From positions 1 to 64,000 of the forward strand of contig SUYM01000012.1 of NCBI GenBank assembly GCA_015060455.1: a stretch of 64,000 nt of DNA, written 5' to 3'. Origin of the DNA: Bacteroidales bacterium (lineage in GTDB: Bacteria > Bacteroidota > Bacteroidia > Bacteroidales > UBA932). Position numbers and translations under genes: made by a program. Shown piece by piece: positions 28,013 through 39,657 of this stretch (positions are counted from its first letter, which is position 1; each line of letters starts with the position of its first letter). The notes beneath the pieces were generated by a model. It had not been told where the DNA came from and made no database searches. It worked only from the letters and a program-made list of their open reading frames with translations.

Positions 28013-29821
28013 ATGCAGGAAATTAGAAATATCGCCATCATCGCGCACGTTGACCATGGCAAGACGACCATAGTCGACCGCATGATCTATCAGGCTCGTC
28101 AGCAGCGTGAACAGGAGAAACTTGGCGAACTGATCCTTGACAATAACGACCTTGAAAGAGAAAGGGGTATAACCATTCTTGCCAAGAATGTATCCGTTGT
28201 ATATAAAGGAGTGAAAATCAATGTCATCGACACTCCTGGCCATAGTGATTTCGGCGGAGAGGTGGAGCGTGTGCTGAATATGGCGGACGGTGTGATCCTT
28301 CTGGTGGATGCATTCGAGGGCTGTATGCCGCAGACACGTTTCGTGCTTCAGAAGGCCATCGAGATGGGCAAGAAGCCTGTGCTCGTGATCAATAAGGTGG
28401 ATAAACTCAACTGCCGCCCGGACGAGGTGCAGGAAGAGGTGTTCGACCTTATGTTCTCCCTCGGTGCGACTGAGGACCAGTTGGATTTCCGCACGATATA
28501 CGGAAGCGCGAAGCAGGGCTGGATGTCATACGACTGGAAGCAGCCGACAGAAGACATCACTGCACTTCTTGACACCATCCTTGAAGTGATTCCTGCTCCT
28601 AAATATAACGAAGGAACGCCACAGATGCTGATTTCGTCTCTGGAGTATTCTCCGTATGTAGGCCGTATCGCAGTCGGACGTATCACCCGTGGCACCTTGC
28701 AGGCAGGTCAGAACATTACCCTCTGCAAGCGCTATGACATACAGCAGAAACAGAAGATCAAGGAACTGATGATATTTGACGGCCTCGGAAAGGCTAAGGT
28801 CGATGAGGTCAAGTGTGGAGACATCTGTGCAGTTGTGGGTATTGAAGGCTTCGAGATCGGTGACACCATCGCAGACTTCGAGAATCCTGAGGCGCTTCCT
28901 CCTATCGAGGTTGATGAGCCTACCATGAGCATGCTCTTCTGCATCAACAATTCACCGTTCTTCGGCAAGGAAGGCAAGTTCGTGACCTCGCGCCATCTCA
29001 AGGAACGTCTTGACAAGGAGTTGGAGAAGAACCTTGCCCTGCGTGTCAAGCCGGGTCCTAATGCTGACTCGTTCATAGTCTATGGCCGTGGAGTGCTGCA
29101 TCTTTCTGTGCTTATCGAGACCATGCGCCGTGAGGGCTTCGAACTTCAGGTCGGTCAGCCTAAGGTGCTTGACAAGATGATCGGAGGACAGAGGTGCGAA
29201 CCTATTGAGAATCTTACCATCGACCTTCCGGAGGAGTTTGTGGGCCGTGCCATCGAGATGGTGACCCGCCGCAAGGGCGCTCTGATCCAGATGGAAGGCA
29301 GGGGAGACCGCACTCATCTGGAGTTTGACATCCCCTCGCGCGGACTTATGGGACTGCGAAGCAACCTGCTCACAGCCACTCAGGGTGAAGCGGTGGTCGC
29401 TCACCGTCTGAAAGGATATGAGCCATATAAGGGTGATATAGAACGTCGTACAAACGGCTCGCTTGTATCTCTTGAAACAGGTGTGTCGGTGGCATACTCG
29501 ATGGACAAACTTCAGGACCGCGGCCGTTTCTTCATTGAGCCGGGAGTGGATATCTATGAGGGTCAGGTGGTGGGAGAGCATACCCGCGAAAGAGACCTTA
29601 ACATAAATATATGCAAGACCAAGAAACTCACCAATATGCGTGCGTCCGGAAGTGATGACAAGGTGATGCTTCCGCCGCCTGTGGTGTTCTCGCTGGAGGA
29701 GGCTTTGGAATATATTCAGGAGGATGAACTTGTTGAGGTTACTCCTAAGTCCATGAGGCTTAGGAAGATAATCCTGAACGAAATCGAGCGCAAAAGGAAA
29801 AGTTCCGATTTTAATTGCTGA
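28013..29821 (+). CDS. typA: Translational GTPase TypA/BipA
   Basis: [46 protein letters not shown]. Confidence 0.97.
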   Translation: MQEIRNIAIIAHVDHGKTTIVDRMIYQARQQREQEKLGELILDNNDLERERGITILAKNVSVVYKGVKINVIDTPGHSDFGGEVERVLNMADGVILLVDAFEGCMPQTRFVLQKAIEMGKKPVLVINKVDKLNCRPDEVQEEVFDLMFSLGATEDQLDFRTIYGSAKQGWMSYDWKQPTEDITALLDTILEVIPAPKYNEGTPQMLISSLEYSPYVGRIAVGRITRGTLQAGQNITLCKRYDIQQKQKIKELMIFDGLGKAKVDEVKCGDICAVVGIEGFEIGDTIADFENPEALPPIEVDEPTMSMLFCINNSPFFGKEGKFVTSRHLKERLDKELEKNLALRVKPGPNADSFIVYGRGVLHLSVLIETMRREGFELQVGQPKVLDKMIGGQRCEPIENLTIDLPEEFVGRAIEMVTRRKGALIQMEGRGDRTHLEFDIPSRGLMGLRSNLLTATQGEAVVAHRLKGYEPYKGDIERRTNGSLVSLETGVSVAYSMDKLQDRGRFFIEPGVDIYEGQVVGEHTRERDLNINICKTKKLTNMRASGSDDKVMLPPPVVFSLEEALEYIQEDELVEVTPKSMRLRKIILNEIERKRKSSDFNC

Positions 29822-29837
29822 TAACAAAAATATTTCT

Positions 29838-29845
29838 TACCTTTG
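29838..29845 (+). promoter_or_regulatory. -7 box (TACCTTTG) for the DUF177/rpmF operon
   Basis: TAnnTTTG match 28 nt before the proposed ATG. Confidence 0.5.
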
Positions 29846-29872
29846 CGGGCTCAAATTTATTTATGGGTAGGA

Positions 29873-30397
29873 ATGAACGAGAATTTTATCATACCTTTAA
29901 ATGGTTTGACGGCTGGGAAAAACGAGTTTTTTCTGCATGCCGGCAAGGAGTTCTTCGATAGTTTTGAAAACGAGGAAATCTTCGATGCAGACCTTCAAGT
30001 AAGGATTCTGGTTGAGAAATCGGGCCGATATATCGGGGTTGACTGCGATATCAAGGGGGAGGTTACAGTGGAGTGCGACAGGTGTCTTGACATGGTTGAC
30101 ATGCCCATAGACACACAGGTCAGGCTGAGCGTGAAATTCGGCGATGAAGAGGTTTCCGAGATCGGTCAGGAAGGGGAGAGAGAGGTGATTTTTGTACGGG
30201 AAGACGAGGCTGTCCTGGATATGAGTCAGATAGTATATGACTATGCTTGTCTGGCGCTTCCGATGCAGCGGACACATGAGGTTGGAGGATGTAACCCTGA
30301 TGCGATGAAGTACTACAGTGCTCCGGAAGGACACGACTACTTCAACGAGGAGGAAGAGATGAATCCTTTCGCCGCCCTGAAAGGCATGTTCAAGTAG
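29873..30397 (+). CDS. DUF177 (YceD-like) protein
   Basis: Upstream of rpmF; VECDRCLD and internal acidic pattern typical of the family. Confidence 0.85.
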   Translation: MNENFIIPLNGLTAGKNEFFLHAGKEFFDSFENEEIFDADLQVRILVEKSGRYIGVDCDIKGEVTVECDRCLDMVDMPIDTQVRLSVKFGDEEVSEIGQEGEREVIFVREDEAVLDMSQIVYDYACLALPMQRTHEVGGCNPDAMKYYSAPEGHDYFNEEEEMNPFAALKGMFK

Positions 30398-30398
30398 A

Positions 30399-30560
30399 AG
30401 ATGTCTCGACTGCGCTCGACATGACAAACCTTTGTTGTCATCCTGAGCGGAACGAAGTGAAGTCGAAGGATCTTTCGTTCTGTCATCCTGAGCGTAGTGA
30501 AGAATCTTTCGCCCTGTCATCCTGAGCGGAACGGAGTGGAGTCGAAGGATCTGTAAACAA
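30399..30560. repeat. Cluster of four dispersed palindromic elements
   Basis: One inverted gatgtctcgactgcgctcgacatgaca followed by three tgtcatcctgagc... copies. Confidence 0.85.
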
Positions 30561-30590
30561 ATGAATATTAATAATTAAAAATATAGTAAA

Positions 30591-30773
30591 ATGGCACATC
30601 CAAAACACAAGGTCTCTAAGCAGAGACGTGACAAAAGAAGAACACATGATGTAGCAGTGGTTCCTACACTCGCTACTTGTTCAAACTGCGGTGCAACAAT
30701 CATGTACCACAGAGTATGCCCAGAGTGTGGCTACTATAGAGGTCGTCAGATCATCGAGAAGAAGGCTGAGTAA
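30591..30773 (+). CDS. rpmF: 50S ribosomal protein L32
   Basis: MAHPKHKVSKQRRDKRRTH...CSNCGATIMYHRVCPECGYYRGRQ. Confidence 0.97.
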   Translation: MAHPKHKVSKQRRDKRRTHDVAVVPTLATCSNCGATIMYHRVCPECGYYRGRQIIEKKAE

Positions 30774-30794
30774 TCGGTCTTCTTATTGAATTTT

Positions 30795-30866
30795 GGCCCT
30801 GTAGTTCAACGGATAGAATGGAAGTTTCCTAAACTTTAGATAGCAGTTCGATTCTGCTCGGGGCTA
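30795..30866 (+). tRNA. tRNA-Arg (anticodon CCT)
   Basis: Acceptor GGCCCTG/CGGGGCT, anticodon arm GAAGT-TTCCTAA-ACTTT, T-arm AGCAG-TTCGATT-CTGCT; encoded CA follows. Confidence 0.93.
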
Positions 30867-30869
30867 CAG

Positions 30870-30910
30870 ACTCGCAAATCGCTTAACGGTGGTTTGCGAG
30901 TTTTGTTTTG
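30870..30910 (+). terminator. Intrinsic terminator after tRNA-Arg
   Basis: ACTCGCAAA...TTTGCGAGT followed by tttgttttg. Confidence 0.7.
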
Positions 30911-31016
30911 TGGACGGCGCATCTGTTTCCGGTCACAGTATGATGCAGGCCAGGCAGGATGGTGGAAATGGAACGGATATTGGAAATGTCGAAGGGAACG
31001 ATTAAAACGAACTGCT

Positions 31017-31487
31017 ATGTTTTACAATTTTCTGTTTCCCCAATATCTGAGAGGAAGGGCGGTGTCATTGATTCTTCTTCTGATCAGGATCTTCTTCGCA
31101 GTCATGTTCTTCATGCATGGCCTGGACAAGATGCGTAATTTCGATGTACTCTCAGAGACCTTCCCGAGTATCATGGGATTGGGTTCATACACCACCCTCA
31201 TGTTGGCGATATTCTGCGAGTTTGCCTGCTCGCTTTTTCTGATGACAGGGCTCATTACGAGGATAATCCTCATTCCGATGATACTGTCCATGGCTGTGGC
31301 CTTCTTTGATGTGCATGACGGAATGATGCCGCAGGGCGAACTCTCGCTGATTTATCTTATCGTTTTCTTCGGGCTTTTTATCTGCGGTCCGGGGAGATAT
31401 AGTGTTGATTATCTGATAGATAAGAGATTGCAGAAGGATAGGCAGAATGACGAGGAAGCAGCCCGGACTCTAAACGGAAAGGCGTAG
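31017..31487 (+). CDS. DoxX family membrane protein
   Basis: RIFFAVMFFMHGLDKMRNF...LFLMTGLITRIILIPMILSMAVAFF. Start at MFYNF preferred over the upstream extension. Confidence 0.85.
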   Translation: MFYNFLFPQYLRGRAVSLILLLIRIFFAVMFFMHGLDKMRNFDVLSETFPSIMGLGSYTTLMLAIFCEFACSLFLMTGLITRIILIPMILSMAVAFFDVHDGMMPQGELSLIYLIVFFGLFICGPGRYSVDYLIDKRLQKDRQNDEEAARTLNGKA

Positions 31488-31519
31488 GATTGAACGGGAG
31501 AAAGGTTTTGAAAATTTGA

Positions 31520-33308
<1,789 letters not shown>

Positions 33309-33312
<4 letters not shown>

Positions 33313-34367
33313 GGTGGATGAAGGTCATATCGGTATGCTTCCTGCTGGCAATCTCTGCATCAGTGTATAGCCAAGAGATTACCACGTCGGGCGATAATGA
33401 AATCGACGTAGGCCACATGCTCTTCGGCCATATCGGAGACTCCTACGGCTGGCACATAACCGACTGGAAGGGTCAGCATATAACCATCCCGCTTCCGTGC
33501 ATAGTCCATAGCAGGACCACCGGCTGGCATGCCTTCATGTCCTCGAAAATAGAACACGGACACTCGTACAAGGGATTTTCACTCGCAGAGGAAGGCCGCT
33601 ACAAGGACAAGATCGTGGAAACCACCCCGGACGGGCAGCAGGTGCGGCCGTTTGACATATCCATAACCAGGAACGTAGCCTCGCTGATCTTCTCCGCCCT
33701 GCTGCTGATAGGCATAGTCCTTTATGCAAGGCGGTGGTATGCCAGGAACGACGCTCGGGAAAAGGCTCCGGGAGGACTTGCCGGGCTTGTGGAAATGATG
33801 GTGATGATGGTGCAGGATGATATAATCAAGGATGCTGTGGGGCCGGAATACAGGAAATATTCCCCTTACCTTCTGACAGCGTTCTTCTTCATATTCCTGA
33901 GCAACCTTCTCGGCATCGTGCCTTTCTTCCCGGGAGGGGCGAATGTGACGGGAAACATTGCCGTGACGATGGTGCTGGCCATGTGCACATTCTTCGCGGT
34001 GAACATGTTTGCAGACAGGCATTATTGGAAGGAAATTCTCTGGCCGGATGTGCCGGTGTTTCTGAAATTTCCGATACCGCTCATGCAGATGATAGAGATA
34101 TTCGGTATGTTCACCAAGCCGTTCTCCTTGATGGTGAGGCTGTTTGCCAATATAATGGCGGGACATGCGATGATATTGGGACTTGTGTCGGTGATATTCG
34201 TGACTGCAAAGTTAGGTCCGGTAATCAACGGGTCGATGACAGTGGTCACCATGCTGTTCGGAGTGTTCATGGACTGTCTGGAACTGCTTGTGGCGTTCAT
34301 CCAGGCCTATGTGTTCACGATGCTCTCCAGCGTGTTCATCGGCATGAGCCGGCAGACGGAGCATTAG
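33309..34367 (+). CDS. atpB: F1Fo ATP synthase subunit a
   Basis: MVRLFANIMAGHAMI signature; signal-like N-terminal extension. Start set at MRWMKV. Confidence 0.95.
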
Positions 34368-34368
34368 A

Positions 34369-34480
34369 TGTCTCGACTTCGCTCGACATGACAGTAAGGA
34401 CCTTACAGCAATTGTCATCCTGAATGTTTCACTGTCATCCTGAATGTTTCACTGTCATCCTGAACGAAGTGAAGGATCTG
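34369..34480. repeat. Dispersed palindromic elements in the atpB-atpE gap, with a 20-bp tandem duplication
   Basis: gatgtctcgacttcgctcgacatgacag, then tgtcatcctgaatgtttcac x2, then tgtcatcctgaacgaagtgaaggatctg. Confidence 0.85.
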
Positions 34481-34510
34481 AAAACAATGTATAACTAAAA
34501 TATAAAAACT

Positions 34511-34768
34511 ATGTTACTTTCAACAATTCTTCTTCAGGCCGCAGGACTGGCCGTATGGGGAAAGGTCGCCGGAGCAATCGGCGCCGGAATCGCGGCAATC
34601 GCAGCAGCATGGGGCATCGGCAAGATCGGTTCATCTGCAATGGAGGCCATCGCACGTCAGCCGGAGTCGGCAAACAACATCCGCACGGCAATGCTTATCA
34701 TCGGTGCGCTTGTCGAGGGTGCCTGCCTTTTCGCAATCATCGCCTGTCTGATGGCAATCGTGATGTAA
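34511..34768 (+). CDS. atpE: F1Fo ATP synthase subunit c
   Basis: Two TM segments, IARQPE loop, ion-binding Glu in ALVEGACLFAI. Confidence 0.96.
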   Translation: MLLSTILLQAAGLAVWGKVAGAIGAGIAAIAAAWGIGKIGSSAMEAIARQPESANNIRTAMLIIGALVEGACLFAIIACLMAIVM

Positions 34769-34769
34769 T

Positions 34770-35282
34770 ATGAATCTGTTGCTACCTGACAGCGGTCTTC
34801 TGTTCTGGATGACCATAATCTTTGCCATGGTGTTCTTCGTTCTTGCGAAGTTCGGCTTTCCTGTGATCACGGGTATGGTGGAGAAACGTCGTTCCCGGAT
34901 TGACGAATCCATAGAGGCTGCACGTAAGGCCGAGGAGGCCATTGCCCATCTGACCCAGGAGCAGGAGCGCATCATTGCAGAGACACGTGCCGAGCAGGCG
35001 CAACTCAAGAAGGATGCGGCTGCCGAGCGTGACAGGATGATTGCGCTGGCACGCGAACAGGCTCGCGTGGAGGCGCAGAAGATCATGGATGAGGCCAAGG
35101 TGCGCATTGCCGAAGAAAAGGAGGATGCACTCAGGGATATGCGGCGGGAGGTGGCAATGCTCTCCCTCGCCGTAGCCGAGCAGGTGGTGCGCAAGGAACT
35201 GCAGTCGGACAAGGGACAGCAGGAACTGGTGGATACGCTGCTGGACCAGATGTCCGGCAATGACGTGAAATTGTCATCCTGA
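34770..35282 (+). CDS. atpF: F1Fo ATP synthase subunit b
   Basis: N-terminal TM plus long charged helix, KFGFPVITGMVEKRRSRIDESIEAARKAEE; position in operon. Confidence 0.94.
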   Translation: MNLLLPDSGLLFWMTIIFAMVFFVLAKFGFPVITGMVEKRRSRIDESIEAARKAEEAIAHLTQEQERIIAETRAEQAQLKKDAAAERDRMIALAREQARVEAQKIMDEAKVRIAEEKEDALRDMRREVAMLSLAVAEQVVRKELQSDKGQQELVDTLLDQMSGNDVKLSS

Positions 35283-35310
35283 GCGAAGCGTAGAGAAGTC
35301 GAAGGATCTG
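35271..35310. repeat. Dispersed palindromic element overlapping the atpF stop codon
   Basis: tgtcatcctgagcgaagcgtagagaagtcgaaggatctg; the TGA stop lies within cctgagc. Confidence 0.85.
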
Positions 35311-35317
35311 TTACATT

Positions 35318-35872
35318 ATGAATACAGGAATAATAGCATCAAGATACGCAAAAGCCTTTCTGGAGTATGTAACCCAGGAGGGTGCCGGAGAAAATGTATA
35401 TTCTCAGGCATGTGCCCTTGTGTATATGTTCAGCACCCTTGAACAGTTCAAGGAATATGTCGAGAGTCCTTCCGACATATCCGTTGACAGAAAAACGGAA
35501 CTGCTCACCGCGGCGCTCGGCTCTCCTGTGGATCCTGCCATCGTCAGTTTCCTGAAAATGGTTACGGCCCATCGCAGAACGGAATTCTTTCCCCGGATGC
35601 TCCTGTCCTTCATCGAACAGTACAGGAAGCAGAATGATATAATGGTGGGACGCCTTGTCTCGGCAGTCCCCATAGATGGTCTTCGCCAAAGGCTGGAGGA
35701 CATGTTCCATGACAGGACAGGCGCACAGGTCCATCTTGAAGAAAATATCGACAGTTCTCTGGTCGGCGGTTTTGTCTTCGAACTTGACGGATACCGCCTT
35801 GATGCAAGCGTAGAAAGCCATTTAGAACGCCTCCGCAGACAGATTGTCGAAAAGAACAACAGAATAGTATAG
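35318..35872 (+). CDS. atpH: F1Fo ATP synthase subunit delta
   Basis: [13 protein letters not shown]-terminus, [29 protein letters not shown]-terminus. Confidence 0.95.
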   Translation: MNTGIIASRYAKAFLEYVTQEGAGENVYSQACALVYMFSTLEQFKEYVESPSDISVDRKTELLTAALGSPVDPAIVSFLKMVTAHRRTEFFPRMLLSFIEQYRKQNDIMVGRLVSAVPIDGLRQRLEDMFHDRTGAQVHLEENIDSSLVGGFVFELDGYRLDASVESHLERLRRQIVEKNNRIV

Positions 35873-35874
35873 AT

Positions 35875-37458
35875 ATGAATACAATAAAACCATCGGAAAT
35901 ATCTGAGGTGCTGCTGAGCCAACTCAAGCAGATCGGGTCAGAACTCCATTATGAGGAGGTCGGCAAGGTTTTGCAGGTGAGTGACGGGGTGGTGCGCATA
36001 TATGGGCTGCTCAATGCCGAGGCAGGGGAACTTCTGGAGTTCGACAACGGTATCATGGCCGTTGTGATGAACCTTGAGGAGGACAATGTCGGCGCTGTGC
36101 TTCTCGGACCGACCGACCGCATTAAGGAAGGCATGAGCGTAAAGCGTACCGGCCGTATCGCATCCATAAATGTGGGTGAGTCCATGCTGGGGCGTGTGGT
36201 GAATCCGCTTGGCGAACCGCTTGACGGAAAGGGACGCCTGGGCGGGGAACTCATGCAGATGCCGTTGGAGAGGAAGGCTCCGGGCGTGATCTTCCGTCAG
36301 CCGGTGACCGAACCGCTTCAGACAGGCCTCAAAGCCATAGATTCGATGATTCCGATAGGTCGTGGTCAGAGGGAACTCATCATCGGAGACCGTCAGACCG
36401 GTAAGACAGCCATAGCGTTGGACACCATCATCAATCAGCGCAGTGCGTATGAGGCAGGACAGCCGGTATATTGCATATATGTGGCAATAGGCCAGAAGGG
36501 CTCGACCATTGCGAATATTGTCAATACGCTGAAAAAGCACGGCGCGCTTGATTATACAGTAGTCGTGGCTGCCACTGCCGCAGATACCGCTGCTTTAAGG
36601 TATTATGCCCCTTTTGCCGGTGCAGCCATCGGAGAATATTTCCGTGATACGGGCAGACATGCCCTGGTGGTATATGACGACCTGTCGAAACAGGCTGTGG
36701 CCTATCGTGAGGTGTCTCTGATTCTGCGCCGTCCTTCCGGTAGAGAGGCATATCCGGGTGATATATTCTACCTTCATTCAAGACTTCTGGAACGTGCAGC
36801 CAAGATCATCGGCCAGCAGGAGGTCGCGGAGAATATGAACGACCTGCCGCCTTCGCTCAAAAGCAAGGTGAAGGCCGGAGGTTCATTGACGGCTCTTCCT
36901 ATCATCGAGACGCAGGCGGGAGACGTTTCTGCATATATCCCTACAAATGTGATCTCCATCACGGACGGACAGATCTTCCTTGAAGCGGACCTGTTCAATC
37001 AGGGATTCCGTCCTGCGGTGAATGTGGGTATTTCGGTTTCGCGTGTGGGTGGAAGCGCTCAGATAAAGAGCATGAAGAAGGTGGCAGGTACCTTGAAGAT
37101 AGACCAGGCGCAGTATCGTGAACTGGAAGCGTTCTCAAAGTTCAGCAGCGATATGGATCCGATCACGGTGATGACCCTTGACAAGGGACGAAAGAACAAC
37201 AGGCTTCTGGTGCAGTCCCAATATGCTCCGATGCCTGTGGGCGAGCAGGTGGCCATCCTCTATTGTGGCACAAAGGGGCTTCTGAGGGATCTGCATATAG
37301 ACCAGGTGGATGATTTTCAGGTAACCTTCCTCAGCAAGATGAGGGCCTTCCATCAGGACGATGTGCTGACACCCCTCTCCCAGGGGGCCACGGACCCGCG
37401 GATCTTTGACATAATAGAACACGAAGCATTGTCAATAGTTCATGGAATGATGCCTTAA
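35875..37458 (+). CDS. atpA: F1Fo ATP synthase subunit alpha
   Basis: [28 protein letters not shown]; 527 aa. Confidence 0.97.
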   Translation: MNTIKPSEISEVLLSQLKQIGSELHYEEVGKVLQVSDGVVRIYGLLNAEAGELLEFDNGIMAVVMNLEEDNVGAVLLGPTDRIKEGMSVKRTGRIASINVGESMLGRVVNPLGEPLDGKGRLGGELMQMPLERKAPGVIFRQPVTEPLQTGLKAIDSMIPIGRGQRELIIGDRQTGKTAIALDTIINQRSAYEAGQPVYCIYVAIGQKGSTIANIVNTLKKHGALDYTVVVAATAADTAALRYYAPFAGAAIGEYFRDTGRHALVVYDDLSKQAVAYREVSLILRRPSGREAYPGDIFYLHSRLLERAAKIIGQQEVAENMNDLPPSLKSKVKAGGSLTALPIIETQAGDVSAYIPTNVISITDGQIFLEADLFNQGFRPAVNVGISVSRVGGSAQIKSMKKVAGTLKIDQAQYRELEAFSKFSSDMDPITVMTLDKGRKNNRLLVQSQYAPMPVGEQVAILYCGTKGLLRDLHIDQVDDFQVTFLSKMRAFHQDDVLTPLSQGATDPRIFDIIEHEALSIVHGMMP

Positions 37459-37465
37459 ATAAAAT

Positions 37466-37536
37466 AGAAAAACAACCTGTCGCGCAAGCGAACATTTACC
37501 CGGATAGGGCCGAGCGGTGAGGCAGGTTGTTTTTCT
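37466..37536. repeat. Conserved-core hairpin element, copy A (atpA-atpG gap)
   Basis: 14-bp perfect arms AGAAAAACAACCTG/CAGGTTGTTTTTCT around a core AAGCGAACATTTACCCGGATAGGGCCG shared with 58477-58564. Confidence 0.8.
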
Positions 37537-37545
37537 GGAATATAT

Positions 37546-38484
37546 ATGAGTTCACTGAAGGAAATAAAGACCAGAATCAATTCGGTCAAAAGTACGCTGA
37601 AGATAACCTCGGCCATGAAGATGGTCGCGGCTGCCAAACTGCATAAGGCCCAGAACACCATCGGCGGCAAACTGCCTTATGAGCAGCAACTTCGCCGTAC
37701 CCTTGCCGGAATGCTTCAGGACGACGATATGCAGAAGGCCATCCACGACGAACTCGGTCTGGGGGACAGCAGGAGCGGCTCCCTTGTCAGCCTGCGAGAT
37801 GTCCATGTAGATGAATACCCTTCAAAGGAGACCGTCTCGCGCGTGGCCCTGGTGCTTTTCTCGTCAAACTCTTCTCTCTGCGGCGCCTTCAATGCCAATG
37901 TCATAAGAGAGTTTCATCACACCTATGAGGCCTTGCAGGAGAGGGGATATGAGCCGGAAGACATTGATGTATATGCCATAGGAAGGAAAATTGCAGATGC
38001 TGCGGTCAAGTCAGGACTGACCCTTACAGAAGACCTTTCGGCCATGGCGGACAAGCCTTTGTATGACGATGCCGCAGACCTCGCCATGACCCTTGTAGAT
38101 AGATTCGTGTCCGGAGAGGTGGGACAGATAATCCTGATATACAGCCATTTCGCGACAGCGGCCAGCCAGCCTGTGGTGCGCGAAAACTATCTGCCCATGG
38201 CCATGCATGACCTTGACACCACTTCTGAACCGGTGGATTATATCCTCGAACCGGACCCTCTGGAACTCGCTAGAGAACTGCTTCCTATGGTGCTCAGGCT
38301 CAAACTCTACACAGTCCTTCTCGACGCGAACGCCGCCGAGCACGCAGCCCGCACGATAGCCATGCAGATCGCTTCCGACAATGCCAGGAATCTCATTGCC
38401 GAACTCACCCTCGCATACAACAAAGGCCGCCAACAGGAGATTACGGCAGAAATCCTTGATCTTGTCGGCGGCAACGTCTTATAG
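37546..38484 (+). CDS. atpG: F1Fo ATP synthase subunit gamma
   Basis: SLKEIKTRINSVKSTLKITSAMKMVAAAKL N-terminus; ELTLAYNKGRQQEITAEILDLVGG C-terminus. Confidence 0.96.
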   Translation: MSSLKEIKTRINSVKSTLKITSAMKMVAAAKLHKAQNTIGGKLPYEQQLRRTLAGMLQDDDMQKAIHDELGLGDSRSGSLVSLRDVHVDEYPSKETVSRVALVLFSSNSSLCGAFNANVIREFHHTYEALQERGYEPEDIDVYAIGRKIADAAVKSGLTLTEDLSAMADKPLYDDAADLAMTLVDRFVSGEVGQIILIYSHFATAASQPVVRENYLPMAMHDLDTTSEPVDYILEPDPLELARELLPMVLRLKLYTVLLDANAAEHAARTIAMQIASDNARNLIAELTLAYNKGRQQEITAEILDLVGGNVL

Positions 38485-38493
38485 TCCTTTCGG

Positions 38494-39606
38494 CTATTTT
38501 TCCAGCATCTTCAATATTTCAGTACCGGCCAGCAGGAAGGCGCCGACTCCATAGACATCTGTAGAATCCTTTGTGACCTTGTCAGGCGAGGCACCGACCG
38601 GTTGTACATATCCGAGTTTTCCATCAGGATTGACACTTTCGACCAGGCCGCTCCATGCCTTCTTCAAGGCCTTTTCATATTTCGCGCCGTCAAGGATGCC
38701 ATTGTTGATTCCCCATGCGAGACCATAGCAGAAGAAAGCGGAAGCACTGTTTTCCGGTGTAGGATATGAGTCCGGATCGAGGAGACTGGCGTGCCAATGA
38801 CCGTCTTTATCCTGTGTCTTCAGCACAGCGTCAGTCATCTGCTTGAAGATGTCCACAAAATATGAACGCTCCGGATCATCAGCAGGAAGGTTGTTGAGTA
38901 TCAGAGGTATGCCTCCATATACCCAACCGTTTCCTCTGGCCCAGAACTGCTTGGCTCCGTTCGCCTCACGCAGTTTTATTCTCTTGCAGTCGCGATAATA
39001 GAGCCCTTCCGAGCGGTCATACAGGGAGTCAGTTGCAGTCTTGTATTCGCTGATAAGATAATCTCTATATACGTCTTCGCCTGTAAGTGTATATAGTGCA
39101 GCATAAACCGGCGGAGCCATGAACAATGCATCGGACCATGACCATCTGTTGCTCTTGCCGACAGGGTCCTTCTTTGAAAGTGCAGCATCGGAAGGATGGC
39201 TTGCAACATAGAAGGCACGCTCTTTAAGAGGCTGGATCATCTTCCCCTTCTTGTGTTTCTTATACATTTCAATGTACATCTGTCCCACACAGATGTCATC
39301 TGCATGGTATGAGCGGCCAAGAAGTCCCCATTTTTCTTCCTTTCCCACGCTCATGAGAAAATCGGCAGCCTTGGTGTCGCCTGCCTTTTCTGCCCAATGA
39401 TACATTCCTATATAGAGCGCTCCATTGTGCCACCCGGTCTTTTTATATTTGACATTTCCGAAATTGTCTATCTGCCAATCAGAAACTGCACGGCAGACTT
39501 CCTTTACGGCATCTTCTGTCAGTTTGTCTGAATATGAACTTTTTTCGTTTGCCGACAATGTAATGGACAAGACAGCGATTGAAATGATGGAAAGAAATTT
39601 TTTCAT
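38494..39606 (-). CDS. Glycoside hydrolase family 88/105 protein (unsaturated rhamnogalacturonyl hydrolase-like)
   Basis: Signal peptide; WSWSDALFMAPPVYAAL, WARGNGWVYGGIP, SASAFFCYGLAWGI. Confidence 0.9.
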   Translation of the reverse strand: MKKFLSIISIAVLSITLSANEKSSYSDKLTEDAVKEVCRAVSDWQIDNFGNVKYKKTGWHNGALYIGMYHWAEKAGDTKAADFLMSVGKEEKWGLLGRSYHADDICVGQMYIEMYKKHKKGKMIQPLKERAFYVASHPSDAALSKKDPVGKSNRWSWSDALFMAPPVYAALYTLTGEDVYRDYLISEYKTATDSLYDRSEGLYYRDCKRIKLREANGAKQFWARGNGWVYGGIPLILNNLPADDPERSYFVDIFKQMTDAVLKTQDKDGHWHASLLDPDSYPTPENSASAFFCYGLAWGINNGILDGAKYEKALKKAWSGLVESVNPDGKLGYVQPVGASPDKVTKDSTDVYGVGAFLLAGTEILKMLEK

Positions 39607-39657
39607 GGTTATCAGTTAAAGTGTCTTATGGGTTAACCTGATTTTGTCTTTATATGC

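Noticed and set aside
28952-29827. 291-aa minus-strand ORF opposite typA
   Set aside because: Shadow of a highly conserved GTPase gene; composition matches reverse-strand codon bias.
34511-34768. Possible Na+-coupled ATP synthase c ring
   Set aside because: The outer helix reads LVEGACLF without the ES/ET-type ligands typical of Na+ c subunits; nothing supports sodium coupling.
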